Source of the DNA: Planctomyces sp. SH-PL14
GTDB lineage: Bacteria > Planctomycetota > Planctomycetia > Planctomycetales > Planctomycetaceae
NCBI RefSeq assembly: GCF_001610835.1
Contig: NZ_CP011270.1
Coordinates: forward strand, 8,245,256-8,309,255
Length of the DNA stretch: 64,000 nucleotides
Direction of reading: 5' to 3'
The notes under the pieces were generated by a model. It had not been told where the DNA came from. It ran no database searches and saw only the letters and a program-made list of their open reading frames with translations. A program made the translations under genes and the position numbers. This document shows positions 1 through 8,657 of the stretch, piece by piece. Each line of letters opens with the position of its first letter. Position 1 is the first letter of the stretch.

Positions 1-211
1 TGGGCGGCACGCCATCACCAGTCGTTTTGCGCCGCGAAGTCCGCAGAAATGATGCGACTGGATCAGACGGAACATTCGTCACGTTAGGAGACGTTGATCC
101 GGGTTGACATTCCCCGACAGACGCGCCGCAAGATGCCTCTGCCAAGAAAATGGTTACATCGCGTGCGAACCCTGCTAGGGTCGCTAGGAAAGCCGTAACA
201 AGGAGGTTCGC

Positions 212-418
212 ATGAAGAAGCCGTTTTTCATTCCCGTTGCCCTGCTCATGCTGGTCACGGCCTGCGTTGATTCAGAGGGACCCGCTGCGGGCGTTGCGAA
301 CTCGAGCATGAACTGCGAGCAATGCGAACGCTGCAAGGATCGCAGCTGCGAATGCTGCAAAGGCGGGACGTGCGACATGCAACACATTCCGGGCGCAGGT
401 GGTAGCACTTCGATGTAG
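212..418 (+). CDS. Small Cys-rich lipoprotein, putative metal binder
   Basis: A 68-residue protein. The first ~18 residues form a lipoprotein signal ending in the lipobox LVTAC, so the mature chain probably starts at the Cys near residue 18. The rest is dominated by closely spaced cysteines (NCEQCERCKDRSCECC and TCDM), which suggests thiolate metal binding; copper is the natural guess from the adjacent copper genes. An AAGGAGG ribosome site lies 6 bases before the ATG. I do not recognise a family. A TTGACA hexamer at 104-109 is the only promoter-like signal upstream, and its -10 is unconvincing. Confidence 0.7.
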   Translation: MKKPFFIPVALLMLVTACVDSEGPAAGVANSSMNCEQCERCKDRSCECCKGGTCDMQHIPGAGGSTSM

Positions 419-559
419 ATGGGGGTGCGGTGTCCGGAGTGCATCAAAGCGAAGCACAGACACTGAGGTTTCTGCGCAGGTACAATTTTGCCTCGGCTTC
501 ACCCGGAGTGCGGGGAAACGAGCTCATATCGAGTGACCGCTCCACGAGCAATTTCTGCT

Positions 560-1762
560 CTACGGTACGGGTAGCACCCGAATGACTGTGCCTTCGTCGC
601 TGATCGCTTCCCATGCCGCGACGGCAAACACTCCCGAGACATCTGAAGCGATGACGGGATCGCGTGCATCCGAACCGAGCCGGCGTGGCTTCGCGTCCCC
701 TGCGCGAAGCATGAGCTCACCGACCCGCCCCTTCGTCCAAAGCACTAACGGCTGATTCTTGAGGCACGCGATGGTTGGCTGCTCTCCCCGCCCCAGCGCG
801 GCTTCATTTCGACCATCGGAGAGATAGAGCTGATCCTTCTGGCGGTAGGCGCTCCAGACCGTCTGATCGGTGGCGACGGCAATCATGCCCCCGTCCATGG
901 GGCATGCGTTGAGCATCCACTGCATCTGAGAGAGGGGACGGGCGTCGCCAAAACGCTCGCCGTCCTCAGACGTAACGACATACATGTCACGCTTGCCGCC
1001 GAGCTGGTTGCGAAACAAAAGGTGAATGCTGCCTTTGGCACCCGCGGCGATGGACGGGTGGCAACATTCACAGATGCTTCCGTCAGGGGAGCGGTAAGCG
1101 AGTCGGTTCGCATCCCAGCTTTCTCCGCCATCGGACGATTTCGCCACATAGAGCTCCGTCTTCTTGTCGCGCAGGTCCAGCCAACAGCACCACAGCGCCC
1201 CCTCCGCCCCCGAGGTCATGTTGTGGAGCCCTTCTCGCGCCGAACCCTCGACATCGTTGACCCGGCCGAGCTTCTTCCACTCGCCGCCTTCGCTGTTACG
1301 CCAGGCGAGGATGTCGCCGTCACGCCCCTTTCCCTGTGGTCCGCCGATCGCGGTGACCACGGGACCTGCCGGGCTCGAAACGATGCGAGGACCGCGACGC
1401 ATTCCCAGTGACATGTTCGGACAGGTGAACGCCTTTTGCGGCTTGGAAAAGCTTTTGCCCTGGTCCTTTGAAATAGCGTGATAGACATCATCGCCCAGTC
1501 CGTACACCAGATGCACGGTGTTGTCGGGAGCGACGGCCACCTGGGGCTGCTTAGGTGCGTCGGCTTTTTTGCCGCGTGCCACTGTCATAGGAGATGCGGC
1601 GAGCGTGGATGTCGGCATCCATAATCCGATCGCCATCAGGACAGCGACAAGGAATCGCCCACAGCGCGCCGGGTTGGCACAGTTCAGGTCTGCGACGCAC
1701 ACATTGTGCGAATCGGTGCGTCCGCTCCCGAAACAGGAACTGCGAATTGAACGCGCGATCAT
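560..1762 (-). CDS. Secreted sialidase-fold (BNR/Asp-box) beta-propeller protein
   Basis: A 400-residue protein with an N-terminal hydrophobic export segment (about residues 37-56, ending STLAAS). Asp-box-like motifs are visible (SKDQGKSF and SSDGGESWD), together with repeated beta-strand blocks of the sialidase/neuraminidase-like propeller. The Arg/Tyr/Glu constellation of a true sialidase cannot be confirmed by eye, so the activity is unknown. A CECCHP motif in the middle and several further Cys/His residues are unusual for a sialidase and fit a metal-handling role next to copper genes. An AAGGAAAT sequence precedes the ATG. It is divergent from the Cys-rich gene at 1952. Confidence 0.75.
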   Translation of the reverse strand: MIARSIRSSCFGSGRTDSHNVCVADLNCANPARCGRFLVAVLMAIGLWMPTSTLAASPMTVARGKKADAPKQPQVAVAPDNTVHLVYGLGDDVYHAISKDQGKSFSKPQKAFTCPNMSLGMRRGPRIVSSPAGPVVTAIGGPQGKGRDGDILAWRNSEGGEWKKLGRVNDVEGSAREGLHNMTSGAEGALWCCWLDLRDKKTELYVAKSSDGGESWDANRLAYRSPDGSICECCHPSIAAGAKGSIHLLFRNQLGGKRDMYVVTSEDGERFGDARPLSQMQWMLNACPMDGGMIAVATDQTVWSAYRQKDQLYLSDGRNEAALGRGEQPTIACLKNQPLVLWTKGRVGELMLRAGDAKPRRLGSDARDPVIASDVSGVFAVAAWEAISDEGTVIRVLPVP

Positions 1763-1951
1763 GATTATTTCCTTGGGGGCCGTGATAGGTGATCGGCAAC
1801 ATTCTTACGACGGGCGTATTGGCATGCAGTCTGCAAGCAGCTGTAGCGTCGGTCGATCTGGCAGTCTCCCGGTCAGAAGCATTTCCTGCAACGCCTTGCC
1901 GCTGTGGCGCAGCTGGGACGTTGGTTCGGCCTCGGGTAAAATTGGGACGTG

Positions 1952-2407
1952 ATGACCGCTCCTTGCTCTGCTCTTCGCATGTGCCTGATCGGGATCGTCG
2001 CGTTACAGACGCTACTGATTCCCCAAGGGAATTGTTGCTGTGCGGTGCATCGCATCGTCAGCGTGATCACCGGAGGAAACGCTGTTCCGGCCTGCTGTCG
2101 CCTCGTGCTGACCGATGGCGATCGCGACGAAGTTCCTGTGGGCAGCTTCGCGGTATCAAGAACGCCCTTGCGCGAATGTCACTGCGGCGCCGCCAAGGCC
2201 GCGGCTCAAAAGCCTGTACCGTCGGATGCTGAGCAGGAAGCTGCGAACCGGGAGCTCGGCAGCAAGTGGTTCGACGTCTGCGTGTTTCAAGCGACGCCCT
2301 TTAGTGTCGATCGCTTCCGCGATTTCTCGTTGTGCAGCCTCAGGCCTCCCGCACTCTCTCTCGCCGGGCGGGAATTCCGCATCGCGCTCCATTCGTGGCT
2401 GTGTTGA
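1952..2407 (+). CDS. Cys-rich exported protein, paralog A of an unknown family
   Basis: A 151-residue protein with an N-terminal hydrophobic signal followed at once by GNCCC, later VPACCR, ECHCG and a C-terminal ALHSWLC. It is a paralog of the protein at 6381-6845: both have a short signal, LxxTxLPxG-like residues, CCC, a ~20-residue spacer, VPACCR, a CHC motif and a terminal AL-x-x-W-x-C. No known domain is recognised. The ATG at 1952 is preferred over the overlapping GTG at 1949, though the Shine-Dalgarno sequence is weak. The clustered cysteines and location beside the MerR-CopA unit suggest periplasmic metal binding; this is inference. Confidence 0.65.
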   Translation: MTAPCSALRMCLIGIVALQTLLIPQGNCCCAVHRIVSVITGGNAVPACCRLVLTDGDRDEVPVGSFAVSRTPLRECHCGAAKAAAQKPVPSDAEQEAANRELGSKWFDVCVFQATPFSVDRFRDFSLCSLRPPALSLAGREFRIALHSWLC

Positions 2408-2582
2408 GCGAATCGGTGCCGCAACGACCCTGATCTGGCTCTCCTGAGCTCGTCGCGTCGTTGACTCGTTTCAATGCTCCAGTCGCGGCTTCGCGCTGGC
2501 CACAAGTTGTTCGCTGTATGGCGTAACCGCTGAAGGTACGCGGCTGCGCCCCATTTGTTCTCTTTTCCAAACGAGGTTCATC

Positions 2583-3185
2583 ATGTTTCAGACCAATAAG
2601 AACTGTTTGACGGGAGCTCTTGCTCTCACCCTGTGCATGGGACTTGGCACCGTCGCCTTCGCACAGTCGCAGGGCTTCAATGCTGCCGGCCAGGCCCGGC
2701 AGCGATTTGTGGAATCGCATCAACGCACCGGCACGGTTGGCAACGGCTACCGGCCGTACTCCGCATGGACGTACCAGAGTTCGGCTGCAACCCACGCGCA
2801 GGCCCTGTCCGCCTACGGGGAAGGCTGCAAGCAATTGCCTCCGGAGACGGCCAAGGAGCACCTCGCCGAGGTCCGCCGGAATGTCGCGGCGACCAAGAAG
2901 GAAGTCGCCAAGCTCGGCCCCGATGTCGAAAAGGAGGCGGAGCTCAAGAAGTCGATCGACGCACTCCAGAAGACGTTGACCGAGTGCGAGGAACTGTGCG
3001 GTCACGCGGAGGCGGCGGTGGGCGACAAGGAGGTGCAGTCCAAGCCGTTCTGCGCACACTGCTCGTCGCTCACCGGTAAGCTGGAGCAGGCGAAGAAGCA
3101 GCATGACGAGCTGATTCGCAAGCTCGGCATTCCGCATCCGGCCGCTCCGGCGCCTGCCGAAGCGCCGAAAACGCCTGCCAAGTAA
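2583..3185 (+). CDS. Secreted coiled-coil protein of unknown function
   Basis: A 200-residue protein with a clear signal peptide (cleavage likely after VAFA, around residue 27). The middle (about residues 90-180) is charged, heptad-like and rich in Glu/Lys, so probably a helical coiled coil. Four to five cysteines (CEELCGHAE, FCAHC) could bind metal or form disulfides. The C-terminal tail is Pro/Ala-rich. It is followed by a strong hairpin at 3200-3237 and then the MerR gene. No family is recognised; a periplasmic role in metal handling is suggested only by context. Confidence 0.7.
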   Translation: MFQTNKNCLTGALALTLCMGLGTVAFAQSQGFNAAGQARQRFVESHQRTGTVGNGYRPYSAWTYQSSAATHAQALSAYGEGCKQLPPETAKEHLAEVRRNVAATKKEVAKLGPDVEKEAELKKSIDALQKTLTECEELCGHAEAAVGDKEVQSKPFCAHCSSLTGKLEQAKKQHDELIRKLGIPHPAAPAPAEAPKTPAK

Positions 3186-3199
3186 TCCGGCGTGATCCT

Positions 3200-3237
3200 G
3201 ACATGGCCGCAAGACCCACCGGTCCTGCGGCCATGTC
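3200..3237 (+). terminator. Long hairpin, probable transcription terminator
   Basis: Arms 3200-3216 and 3221-3237 match at 16 of 17 positions around the 4-base loop CACC. A pyrimidine-rich tail (CCTTTCTCTCC) follows rather than a pure T run. It begins 14 bases after the stop of the secreted coiled-coil gene and before the MerR promoter, so it should insulate the two units. Confidence 0.6.
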
Positions 3238-3276
3238 CTTTCTCTCCAATCGCCCGCCGCATTCTGCTTTCGCCGC

Positions 3277-3308
3277 TTGACTCTGTAGTAAGGTACAGGG
3301 TGTAAACT
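3277..3308 (+). promoter_or_regulatory. MerR-family operator/promoter
   Basis: A -35 hexamer TTGACT (3277-3282) and a -10-like TAAACT (3303-3308) are separated by an over-long 20-base spacer. That spacer contains the imperfect dyad ACTCTGTA / TACAGGGT (7 of 8 positions pair, arms 3280-3287 and 3294-3301). An over-long spacer with a dyad between the hexamers is the hallmark of promoters activated by MerR-type metal regulators, and the pattern resembles those described for CadR/PbrR-type proteins. It lies just upstream of the merR gene and would drive merR and copA together. Confidence 0.75.
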
Positions 3309-3328
3309 GGAGGCGAAGGAGATCGGAC

Positions 3329-3760
3329 ATGAGTGCCACACTCACCATTGGGAAACTTGCCAAGGCTGCTGAGGTTGGAATCGAAACCATCCGCTTCTAC
3401 GAGCGTGAAGGACTGCTCGCGCCTGCCGGGAGGAAGGCCTCAGGCTATCGCCAGTACGAGCAGGATGCCGTCGCAAAGCTTCGGTTCATTCGTATGGCGA
3501 AGCGATTGGGATTCAGTCTGAAAGAGATCCAGTCTCTGCTGGAACTGCGCCTCGATCCGCGCGCCAAACGGTCAAGCCTGAAGGCGAAGGCACAAGCCAA
3601 GATCGCCGACATCGAGGCGAGGGTCGAAGAGCTCCTGCAGATGAAACGAGCGCTGCTTCCTCTTGTCGATGCGTGCGACGGCCTGGGGCCGCTTGAAGGC
3701 TGTCCGATCCTGCGTGCGCTGGAACACCCACATCATCAATGCAAGGAGATGCCATCATGA
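3329..3760 (+). CDS. MerR-family heavy-metal-responsive regulator
   Basis: A 143-residue transcription factor. The N-terminal winged helix starts with [20 protein letters not shown] and continues into the RYxQY-type wing. A coiled-coil dimerisation helix spans about residues 80-115. The C-terminal metal-binding loop carries two Cys ([15 protein letters not shown]) and a His-rich tail (HPHHQC). The Cys spacing resembles Hg/Cd/Pb or mixed-metal MerR members more than the classic CueR C-x7-C loop, so the inducer is uncertain. Its stop overlaps the copA start as ATGA, showing translational coupling. A typical MerR operator precedes it, implying autoregulation and activation of copA. Confidence 0.9.
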   Translation: MSATLTIGKLAKAAEVGIETIRFYEREGLLAPAGRKASGYRQYEQDAVAKLRFIRMAKRLGFSLKEIQSLLELRLDPRAKRSSLKAKAQAKIADIEARVEELLQMKRALLPLVDACDGLGPLEGCPILRALEHPHHQCKEMPS

Positions 3761-6273
3761 ATGATGCACCGAAACTCAAGGTCGGTGGCTGCTGCCACGA
3801 CCGCGTTGCTCAATCGGATTCCGGGCACACAGATCCGGTGTGCGGAATGAAGGTCGATCCTAAGAGCGCTGCGGGCTCGCACGATCATGACGGCACGACC
3901 TACTACTTCTGCAGCAAGAGCTGCCTTGCCAAGTTTCAGGCTGAACCCCAACGATTCGTCCGCAGGGCGACGGCACCCGTCGCCCTGCATGACGCCGCCA
4001 GCCACACTGACCCGGTCTGTGGCATGGAGGTTGATCCTCGTTCTGCCGCGGGTTCGCACGTGCATGACGGCCAGACTTTTTTCTTCTGCAGCCAGGGATG
4101 CCTCAGTAAGTTCCGCGCTGATCCCCCTCGCTACCTGCGGGCTGAGCCCGCAAAGCAGGAGCAGGCGTCCAGATCGGGCAAATATACCTGCCCGATGCAT
4201 CCCGAGATCGTTCAGGACGGGCCAGGAACCTGCCCCAAATGCGGCATGGCACTCGAGCCGATGGACCCGGCCGAGCAGTCCGGGGACGATGCGGAGTATC
4301 ACGACATGCGTCGTCGCTTCGTCGTCGGGGCGATCTTTGCTGTCCCCATCTTCCTGATTGCGATGGGCGCGATGCTGCCCTTGGCGGGGCTCGCTCACTT
4401 CCTACACCAGAACATGGCGGCGCTGAACTGGGTGCAGCTCGCCTTGTCGTTGCCTGTCGTGCTGTGGTGCGGCTGGCCCTTTTTCCAGCGGGCCTGGAGC
4501 TCGGTTCTCCATCGCAGCCCGAACATGTTCACCCTGATTGCTATTGGCGTTGGCACCGCGTTTCTCTACAGCGTTTTCGCCACGACAGTGCCTCATCTCT
4601 TCCCTGAAGGCTTTCGCGGCCCCAGCGGAGGTGTCGAGCCTTACTTTGACAGTGCGGCTGTGATCGTCGTCCTCGTCCTCTTAGGACAGGTATTGGAGCT
4701 GCGGGCGCGTTCGCAGACCGGGGCCGCAATCCGCGCTCTGCTCGGCCTCGCTCCCAAGACAGCCCGTGTGATTCGCGATGGCGAAGAGCTCGATATCCCG
4801 CTGACGGAAGTCAGGGTAGGGGATGCCATTCGCATCCGCCCTGGGGAAAAGGTTCCGGTTGATGGAACAGTCTCGGAAGGCGCAAGCAACGTCGACGAAT
4901 CGATGGTCACCGGCGAACCGATCCCGGTTGGAAAGACCAGCGGTGACGGGCTGATCGGCGGCACGGTCAATACCACCGGCGGGCTGATCATGAGGGCCGA
5001 GCGCGTCGGCAGCGATACGCTGCTGTCACAGATCGTCCATCTCGTCGGCGAGGCGCAACGCAGCCGCGCTCCCATCGAGAAACTCGTCAATCGGATTTCA
5101 GCCTTTTTCGTGCCGACAGTCCTCGTCGTCGCGCTGGCGACGTTTGTCGGATGGACCTTTTGGGGGACTGAGCCCCGTCTGGCCCATGCCCTCCTGAATT
5201 CCGTCGCGGTGCTGATCATCGCCTGTCCCTGTGCCCTGGGCCTGGCGACGCCGATGGCGGTCATGGTGGGCACCGGCAAAGCGGCATCGCTGGGTGTTCT
5301 GTTCCGCGACGCCGAGGCCCTGGAGACACTCCGGCTGGTGGACACGCTCATCGTGGACAAGACAGGAACCTTGACCGAAGGAAAGCCGAAATTGACCTCT
5401 GTTACACCGCTCGGAGGCTTCACCGATGAACAGATTCTCGCCCTCGCCGCGGGACTTGAAAGAGGCAGCGAGCACCCGCTCGGCGCCGCAATCATCGGCG
5501 GCGCAAAGGAGCGAAACGTCGCTGCAGCCGACATCAGTGACTTCACCTCTGTCACGGGTAAAGGCGTCCGCGGCAAGGCCGGCGAAGACGACGTCGCGAT
5601 CGGCAATGCGGCCCTTCTCCAAGAGCTCGGGGTTGACTCCGCGCCGTTTCAGTCTCAATGGGACGCGCTGCGAAACGACGGACAGACGGTGATGGCCGTC
5701 GTCCGAGGTCATGAACTGGTCGGGCTTGTCGGCGTCTCGGACCCCATCAAGGCGACATCGGCTGATGCGATCCGCGATCTGCACAGCGAAGGCCTGAAGA
5801 TGATGATGGTAACTGGCGATCACCGGCGTACCGCGGACGCGGTCGCCAAACGGCTCGGCATCGACGAGGTGCGGGCGGAAGTCCTGCCGGAGACGAAAAG
5901 CCGCATCGTGTCGGATCTGCAGCGTCAGGGGCGCAAGGTCGCGATGGCCGGCGACGGCATCAACGATGCGCCTGCCTTGGCGAAAGCTGAAGTCGGCATC
6001 GCCATGGGCACGGGAACGGATGTCGCGATGGAGAGTGCAGGGGTGACGCTGGTAAAAGGCGACCTTCGTGGGATCGTCAGAGCGATCCGCCTAAGCCGGA
6101 CGACATCTGCGGCGATCCGACAGAACCTCGTGCTGGCCTTCGCCTATAACGCGATCTGTATTCCGGCCGCGGCGTTCGGATGGGTCTCCCCCATCTGGGC
6201 GAGCGCGGCGATGAGCCTCAGCTCGGTCAGCGTCATCGCGAACTCCCTTCGCTTGCGAAGTTCGTCCGTGTGA
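3757..6273 (+). CDS. copA: Copper-type P1B ATPase with two N-terminal YHS/TRASH domains
   Basis: An 838-residue inner-membrane exporter. The N terminus has two copies of a YHS/TRASH-like metal domain ([10 protein letters not shown] and [10 protein letters not shown], each followed by a FCS-x2-C motif). A heavy-metal-binding motif follows (YTCPMHPEI ... CPKCGM). It has no classical GMTCxxC HMA domain. The P-type core has the transmembrane CPC motif near residue 490 ([12 protein letters not shown]), DKTGTLT near 533, and [13 protein letters not shown] with these sensors fits Cu+ export to the periplasm. The start at 3757 is chosen because AAGGAGA precedes it and it overlaps the merR stop; an upstream ATG at 3739 has no ribosome site. 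Confidence 0.95.
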   Translation: MNDAPKLKVGGCCHDRVAQSDSGHTDPVCGMKVDPKSAAGSHDHDGTTYYFCSKSCLAKFQAEPQRFVRRATAPVALHDAASHTDPVCGMEVDPRSAAGSHVHDGQTFFFCSQGCLSKFRADPPRYLRAEPAKQEQASRSGKYTCPMHPEIVQDGPGTCPKCGMALEPMDPAEQSGDDAEYHDMRRRFVVGAIFAVPIFLIAMGAMLPLAGLAHFLHQNMAALNWVQLALSLPVVLWCGWPFFQRAWSSVLHRSPNMFTLIAIGVGTAFLYSVFATTVPHLFPEGFRGPSGGVEPYFDSAAVIVVLVLLGQVLELRARSQTGAAIRALLGLAPKTARVIRDGEELDIPLTEVRVGDAIRIRPGEKVPVDGTVSEGASNVDESMVTGEPIPVGKTSGDGLIGGTVNTTGGLIMRAERVGSDTLLSQIVHLVGEAQRSRAPIEKLVNRISAFFVPTVLVVALATFVGWTFWGTEPRLAHALLNSVAVLIIACPCALGLATPMAVMVGTGKAASLGVLFRDAEALETLRLVDTLIVDKTGTLTEGKPKLTSVTPLGGFTDEQILALAAGLERGSEHPLGAAIIGGAKERNVAAADISDFTSVTGKGVRGKAGEDDVAIGNAALLQELGVDSAPFQSQWDALRNDGQTVMAVVRGHELVGLVGVSDPIKATSADAIRDLHSEGLKMMMVTGDHRRTADAVAKRLGIDEVRAEVLPETKSRIVSDLQRQGRKVAMAGDGINDAPALAKAEVGIAMGTGTDVAMESAGVTLVKGDLRGIVRAIRLSRTTSAAIRQNLVLAFAYNAICIPAAAFGWVSPIWASAAMSLSSVSVIANSLRLRSSSV

Positions 6274-6380
6274 TGCAAATCCCTGCACTCGGAAGCGGAT
6301 GCGAATCACTTCGGATTTCGTAGCCCCGCATCAGAATTGGTGTCGACATCTTTGTCACACCGGTCCTAGAATGAACGGCG

Positions 6381-6845
6381 ATGTCAGCTTTTGCCTACCT
6401 CTGTCGATCCGCTCTGCTCGGCCTTGCGCTGTTGCAGGCGACGGTGTTGCCCGAGGGTGGGTGCTGCTGTTCGCTGCAGCGTCTGATGGTGATGCTCGGC
6501 GCCAATGGCGATCAGGTGCCCGCGTGCTGTCGCGTCCAGCGGCCCAAGGGCTGCGACCGCTCCGGTGAGGCAGGCAGCATAGCCTGCGTCAGTTCCGACG
6601 ACGGATCGCCCCATGCGTGTCACTGCATCAAATCCAGCTGTGATAAGCTGCCGGGGCAGGCGCAGTTGAGTTTCGAGGGATCGTTTGCTGAACGTCTGGA
6701 CCAATGGATCGCGGCGTTACCGGTACTGGTGATGCCACTTGATGTCGCCGTATCGCCTTGCGAAATGCATGGGCACGCGATGCCGGAGTCGCTTCTGCTC
6801 TCCGGTCACCAAGCTTGTATTGCGCTCCAAACGTGGCGTTGCTGA
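6381..6845 (+). CDS. Cys-rich exported protein, paralog B of an unknown family
   Basis: A 154-residue paralog of the protein at 1952-2407. Shared features in order: a short hydrophobic signal, LPEGGCCC, a ~20-residue segment, VPACCR, a HACHC motif mid-chain, and the C-terminal ALQTWRC. The middle is poorly conserved between the two. No known family is recognised. It sits 107 bases after copA and in front of the lipoprotein/RND operon. The two copies therefore bracket the merR-copA unit, suggesting an ancestral duplication of a metal-handling component. Confidence 0.65.
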   Translation: MSAFAYLCRSALLGLALLQATVLPEGGCCCSLQRLMVMLGANGDQVPACCRVQRPKGCDRSGEAGSIACVSSDDGSPHACHCIKSSCDKLPGQAQLSFEGSFAERLDQWIAALPVLVMPLDVAVSPCEMHGHAMPESLLLSGHQACIALQTWRC

Positions 6846-7016
6846 GCCCCTCCGTGTGACCATGCTTTCGGTCACACTCTTGAGTCCCTGATTGCATCAG
6901 CGGACGTCATCTATCCCTTGTTGGCTTAACCGATCGCCGCATCGTGCGACGACATGCGGTCATGCCAATCATCCTTCCTTTTGGCTGCCGCCGATCTGTG
7001 CGCAGAGGTTATCGCT

Positions 7017-7901
7017 ATGTTACGTCGACGGATTTGGATGTGGCCCGGAGTGGCTGCACTGGCCCTATCTGTGATCACGGTAGCCGGCTGTTCGCCAACG
7101 ACGGCACCGTCTCCCGAAAGCCGGATCGCGTCAGCTCCTGCAGCTGCGCCAATGGCCGAGTCTCCTGTTGTGAAAAGCGCCTCGGAAGACCTGGAAGATC
7201 ACGGTCATAAACCGGGTGAGCATGGAGGGATTCTGGTATCGCTCGGCCGCGATAGTTACCACATCGAGGCGGTCTTTGAGTCCGGAGGAAAACTTCGGCT
7301 CTACACGCTCGGCAAGGACGAATCCCGCGTCATCGATGTCGAAACGCAGAGCCTCAAAGGCTTTGTCAAGGCGGTCGGCGGAAACGACGCGCAGCCTGTC
7401 ACATTCGCTGCGGAATCGCAGGAGGGCGACGCCGCTAACCGGACTTCGCAGTTTGTCGGCATCCTACCGGCGGAGCTCAGTGGCAGTCCGGTCGTCGTGA
7501 CCATCCCGAACATCGTCATCGCCGGTGAGCGATTTCGTCTCGGCTTCGAGTCGAGCGCTGCGGCGCATGATGAGGCGATGCCGAGCAAAGTCGCCGATGA
7601 GGAAGAACGTCAGCTCTACCTGACACCGGGCGGGATCTACACCCAGGCGGATATCGAGGCGAACGGCGCCGTAACCGCGTCACAAAAGTTTCGTGGGCTC
7701 ATGTCCTCCCATGACATGCAACCCAAAACGGGTGATCGGATCTGCCCGATCACCTCGACGAAGGCCACCTCGAAGTTCTCGTGGGTCATCGACGGCAAAA
7801 CCTACGAGTTTTGCTGCCCTCCATGCGTCGACGAATTCGTCAAGCTCGCCAAAGCCGATCCTTCGGCGGTGAAGCTGCCTTCGGAGTACGTCAAACGCTG
7901 A
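7017..7901 (+). CDS. Lipoprotein with C-terminal TRASH-like metal domain
   Basis: A 294-residue lipoprotein. The start at 7017 gives a lipobox (VITVAGC); AGAGG lies just upstream, and a longer in-frame start at 6954 would bury the signal. The N-terminal part has DHGHKPGEHGG, a motif seen in secreted metal-efflux companions, followed by a beta-rich region (about residues 60-180). The C-terminal ~55 residues contain CPIT ... W-x-I-x-G-K-x-Y-x-F-CCPPCVDEF, a Cys-rich TRASH-like metal site. First gene of a six-gene plus-strand operon running to the RND pump, so it is probably a periplasmic metal sensor or chaperone. Confidence 0.75.
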   Translation: MLRRRIWMWPGVAALALSVITVAGCSPTTAPSPESRIASAPAAAPMAESPVVKSASEDLEDHGHKPGEHGGILVSLGRDSYHIEAVFESGGKLRLYTLGKDESRVIDVETQSLKGFVKAVGGNDAQPVTFAAESQEGDAANRTSQFVGILPAELSGSPVVVTIPNIVIAGERFRLGFESSAAAHDEAMPSKVADEEERQLYLTPGGIYTQADIEANGAVTASQKFRGLMSSHDMQPKTGDRICPITSTKATSKFSWVIDGKTYEFCCPPCVDEFVKLAKADPSAVKLPSEYVKR

Positions 7902-7951
7902 GCAGGACGCTCTGCCGACTTTTTCATTTTCCTTTTCAAGGGAGTCTTGCC

Positions 7952-8284
7952 GTGAAAGCCATTTTGTTTTCGATGTTGTCTCTCGTCGGGGCCCTGGCCT
8001 CGCCGTTGTCGGTCCAGGCTGCAGATCCGGCCGGACAAACCATCATCACTATTGAGGGGATGCACTGCGCGGGCTGCGCGAAGGCTTTGGCCAACAAGCT
8101 TCGAGCAGTGAAGGCCGTGGCAACCGTCGAGGTCGATGTCAAGACGGGCAAAGCGACCGTCGCCGCCAGCAAGGCGCAAGCGCCGTCTCCCAAACTGCTT
8201 TGGGAGGCGGTCGAGACGGCCGGATATAAGCCGACGACGCTCAGCGGCCCGGCGGGCACATTCCAGACAAAACCGAAGTCCTAG
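7952..8284 (+). CDS. Exported HMA-domain copper-binding protein
   Basis: A 110-residue protein starting at GTG 7952 with GGGAG 7 bases upstream. A signal peptide is present (to about AxA at residue 22), then one heavy-metal-associated domain with GMHCAGCAKAL, the CxxC that binds Cu(I). It is the size of a single-domain Atx1/CopZ chaperone but exported, like other periplasmic HMA proteins. The gene sits 50 bases after the TRASH lipoprotein and 32 before the next lipoprotein, within the copper operon. It probably passes copper to the RND adaptor. Confidence 0.85.
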   Translation: MKAILFSMLSLVGALASPLSVQAADPAGQTIITIEGMHCAGCAKALANKLRAVKAVATVEVDVKTGKATVAASKAQAPSPKLLWEAVETAGYKPTTLSGPAGTFQTKPKS

Positions 8285-8316
8285 TCTGCATCACCGATAA
8301 CCTCATGGAGGCGTTT

Positions 8317-8655
8317 ATGTTTAGAACCATATTATTCCTCGCTGGTCTCGGGGTCTTGCTGTCGGCGGTCGGCTGCGGCACGTCCGCCACACAGACTCCG
8401 CGCGAAGCGGCACTCGCCAAGCTGAGCCCGGAAGATCGTATCCTTGCTGAGTCGCAAGGCTATTGCGCCGTGACTTCGGAGCCGCTGGGTGAGATGGGTC
8501 CGCCGCTCAAGCTCATTCTCAATGACAAGCCGATCTGGATCTGCTGTTCTGGCTGTGAAAAGAAGGCCAAATCCAATCCTGCAAAGACGGTCGCGCATGC
8601 CGAAGAACTCACGGCGAAAGTCGCCGCCAAATCCACACCGAAGGGAGCGTTGTAA
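8317..8655 (+). CDS. Small lipoprotein with TRASH-like metal motif
   Basis: A 112-residue lipoprotein. The start at 8317 is favoured because TGGAGG lies 5 bases before it; an ATG at 8305 overlaps that ribosome site. The signal ends in the lipobox LSAVGC. The mature part carries GYCAVTSEPLG ... PIWICCSGCEKKA, the same Cys-x-x-T and W-x-C-C-x-x-C pattern as the C terminus of the 7017 lipoprotein, so it appears to be a stand-alone TRASH-like unit. The Lys/Ala-rich tail is probably helical. It is placed in the copper RND operon, 2 bases from the next gene. Confidence 0.75.
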   Translation: MFRTILFLAGLGVLLSAVGCGTSATQTPREAALAKLSPEDRILAESQGYCAVTSEPLGEMGPPLKLILNDKPIWICCSGCEKKAKSNPAKTVAHAEELTAKVAAKSTPKGAL

Positions 8656-8657
8656 CC

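Noticed and set aside
104-134. MerR- or CueR-type promoter before the first lipoprotein gene
   Set aside because: TTGACA is present and CAAGAT lies 19 bases on, but no dyad symmetry fills the spacer.
195-212. Similarity to the 16S rRNA 3' end (GTAACAAGGAGG)
   Set aside because: Only a dozen bases match and no upstream rRNA sequence is present; it is the ribosome-binding site of the small lipoprotein gene.
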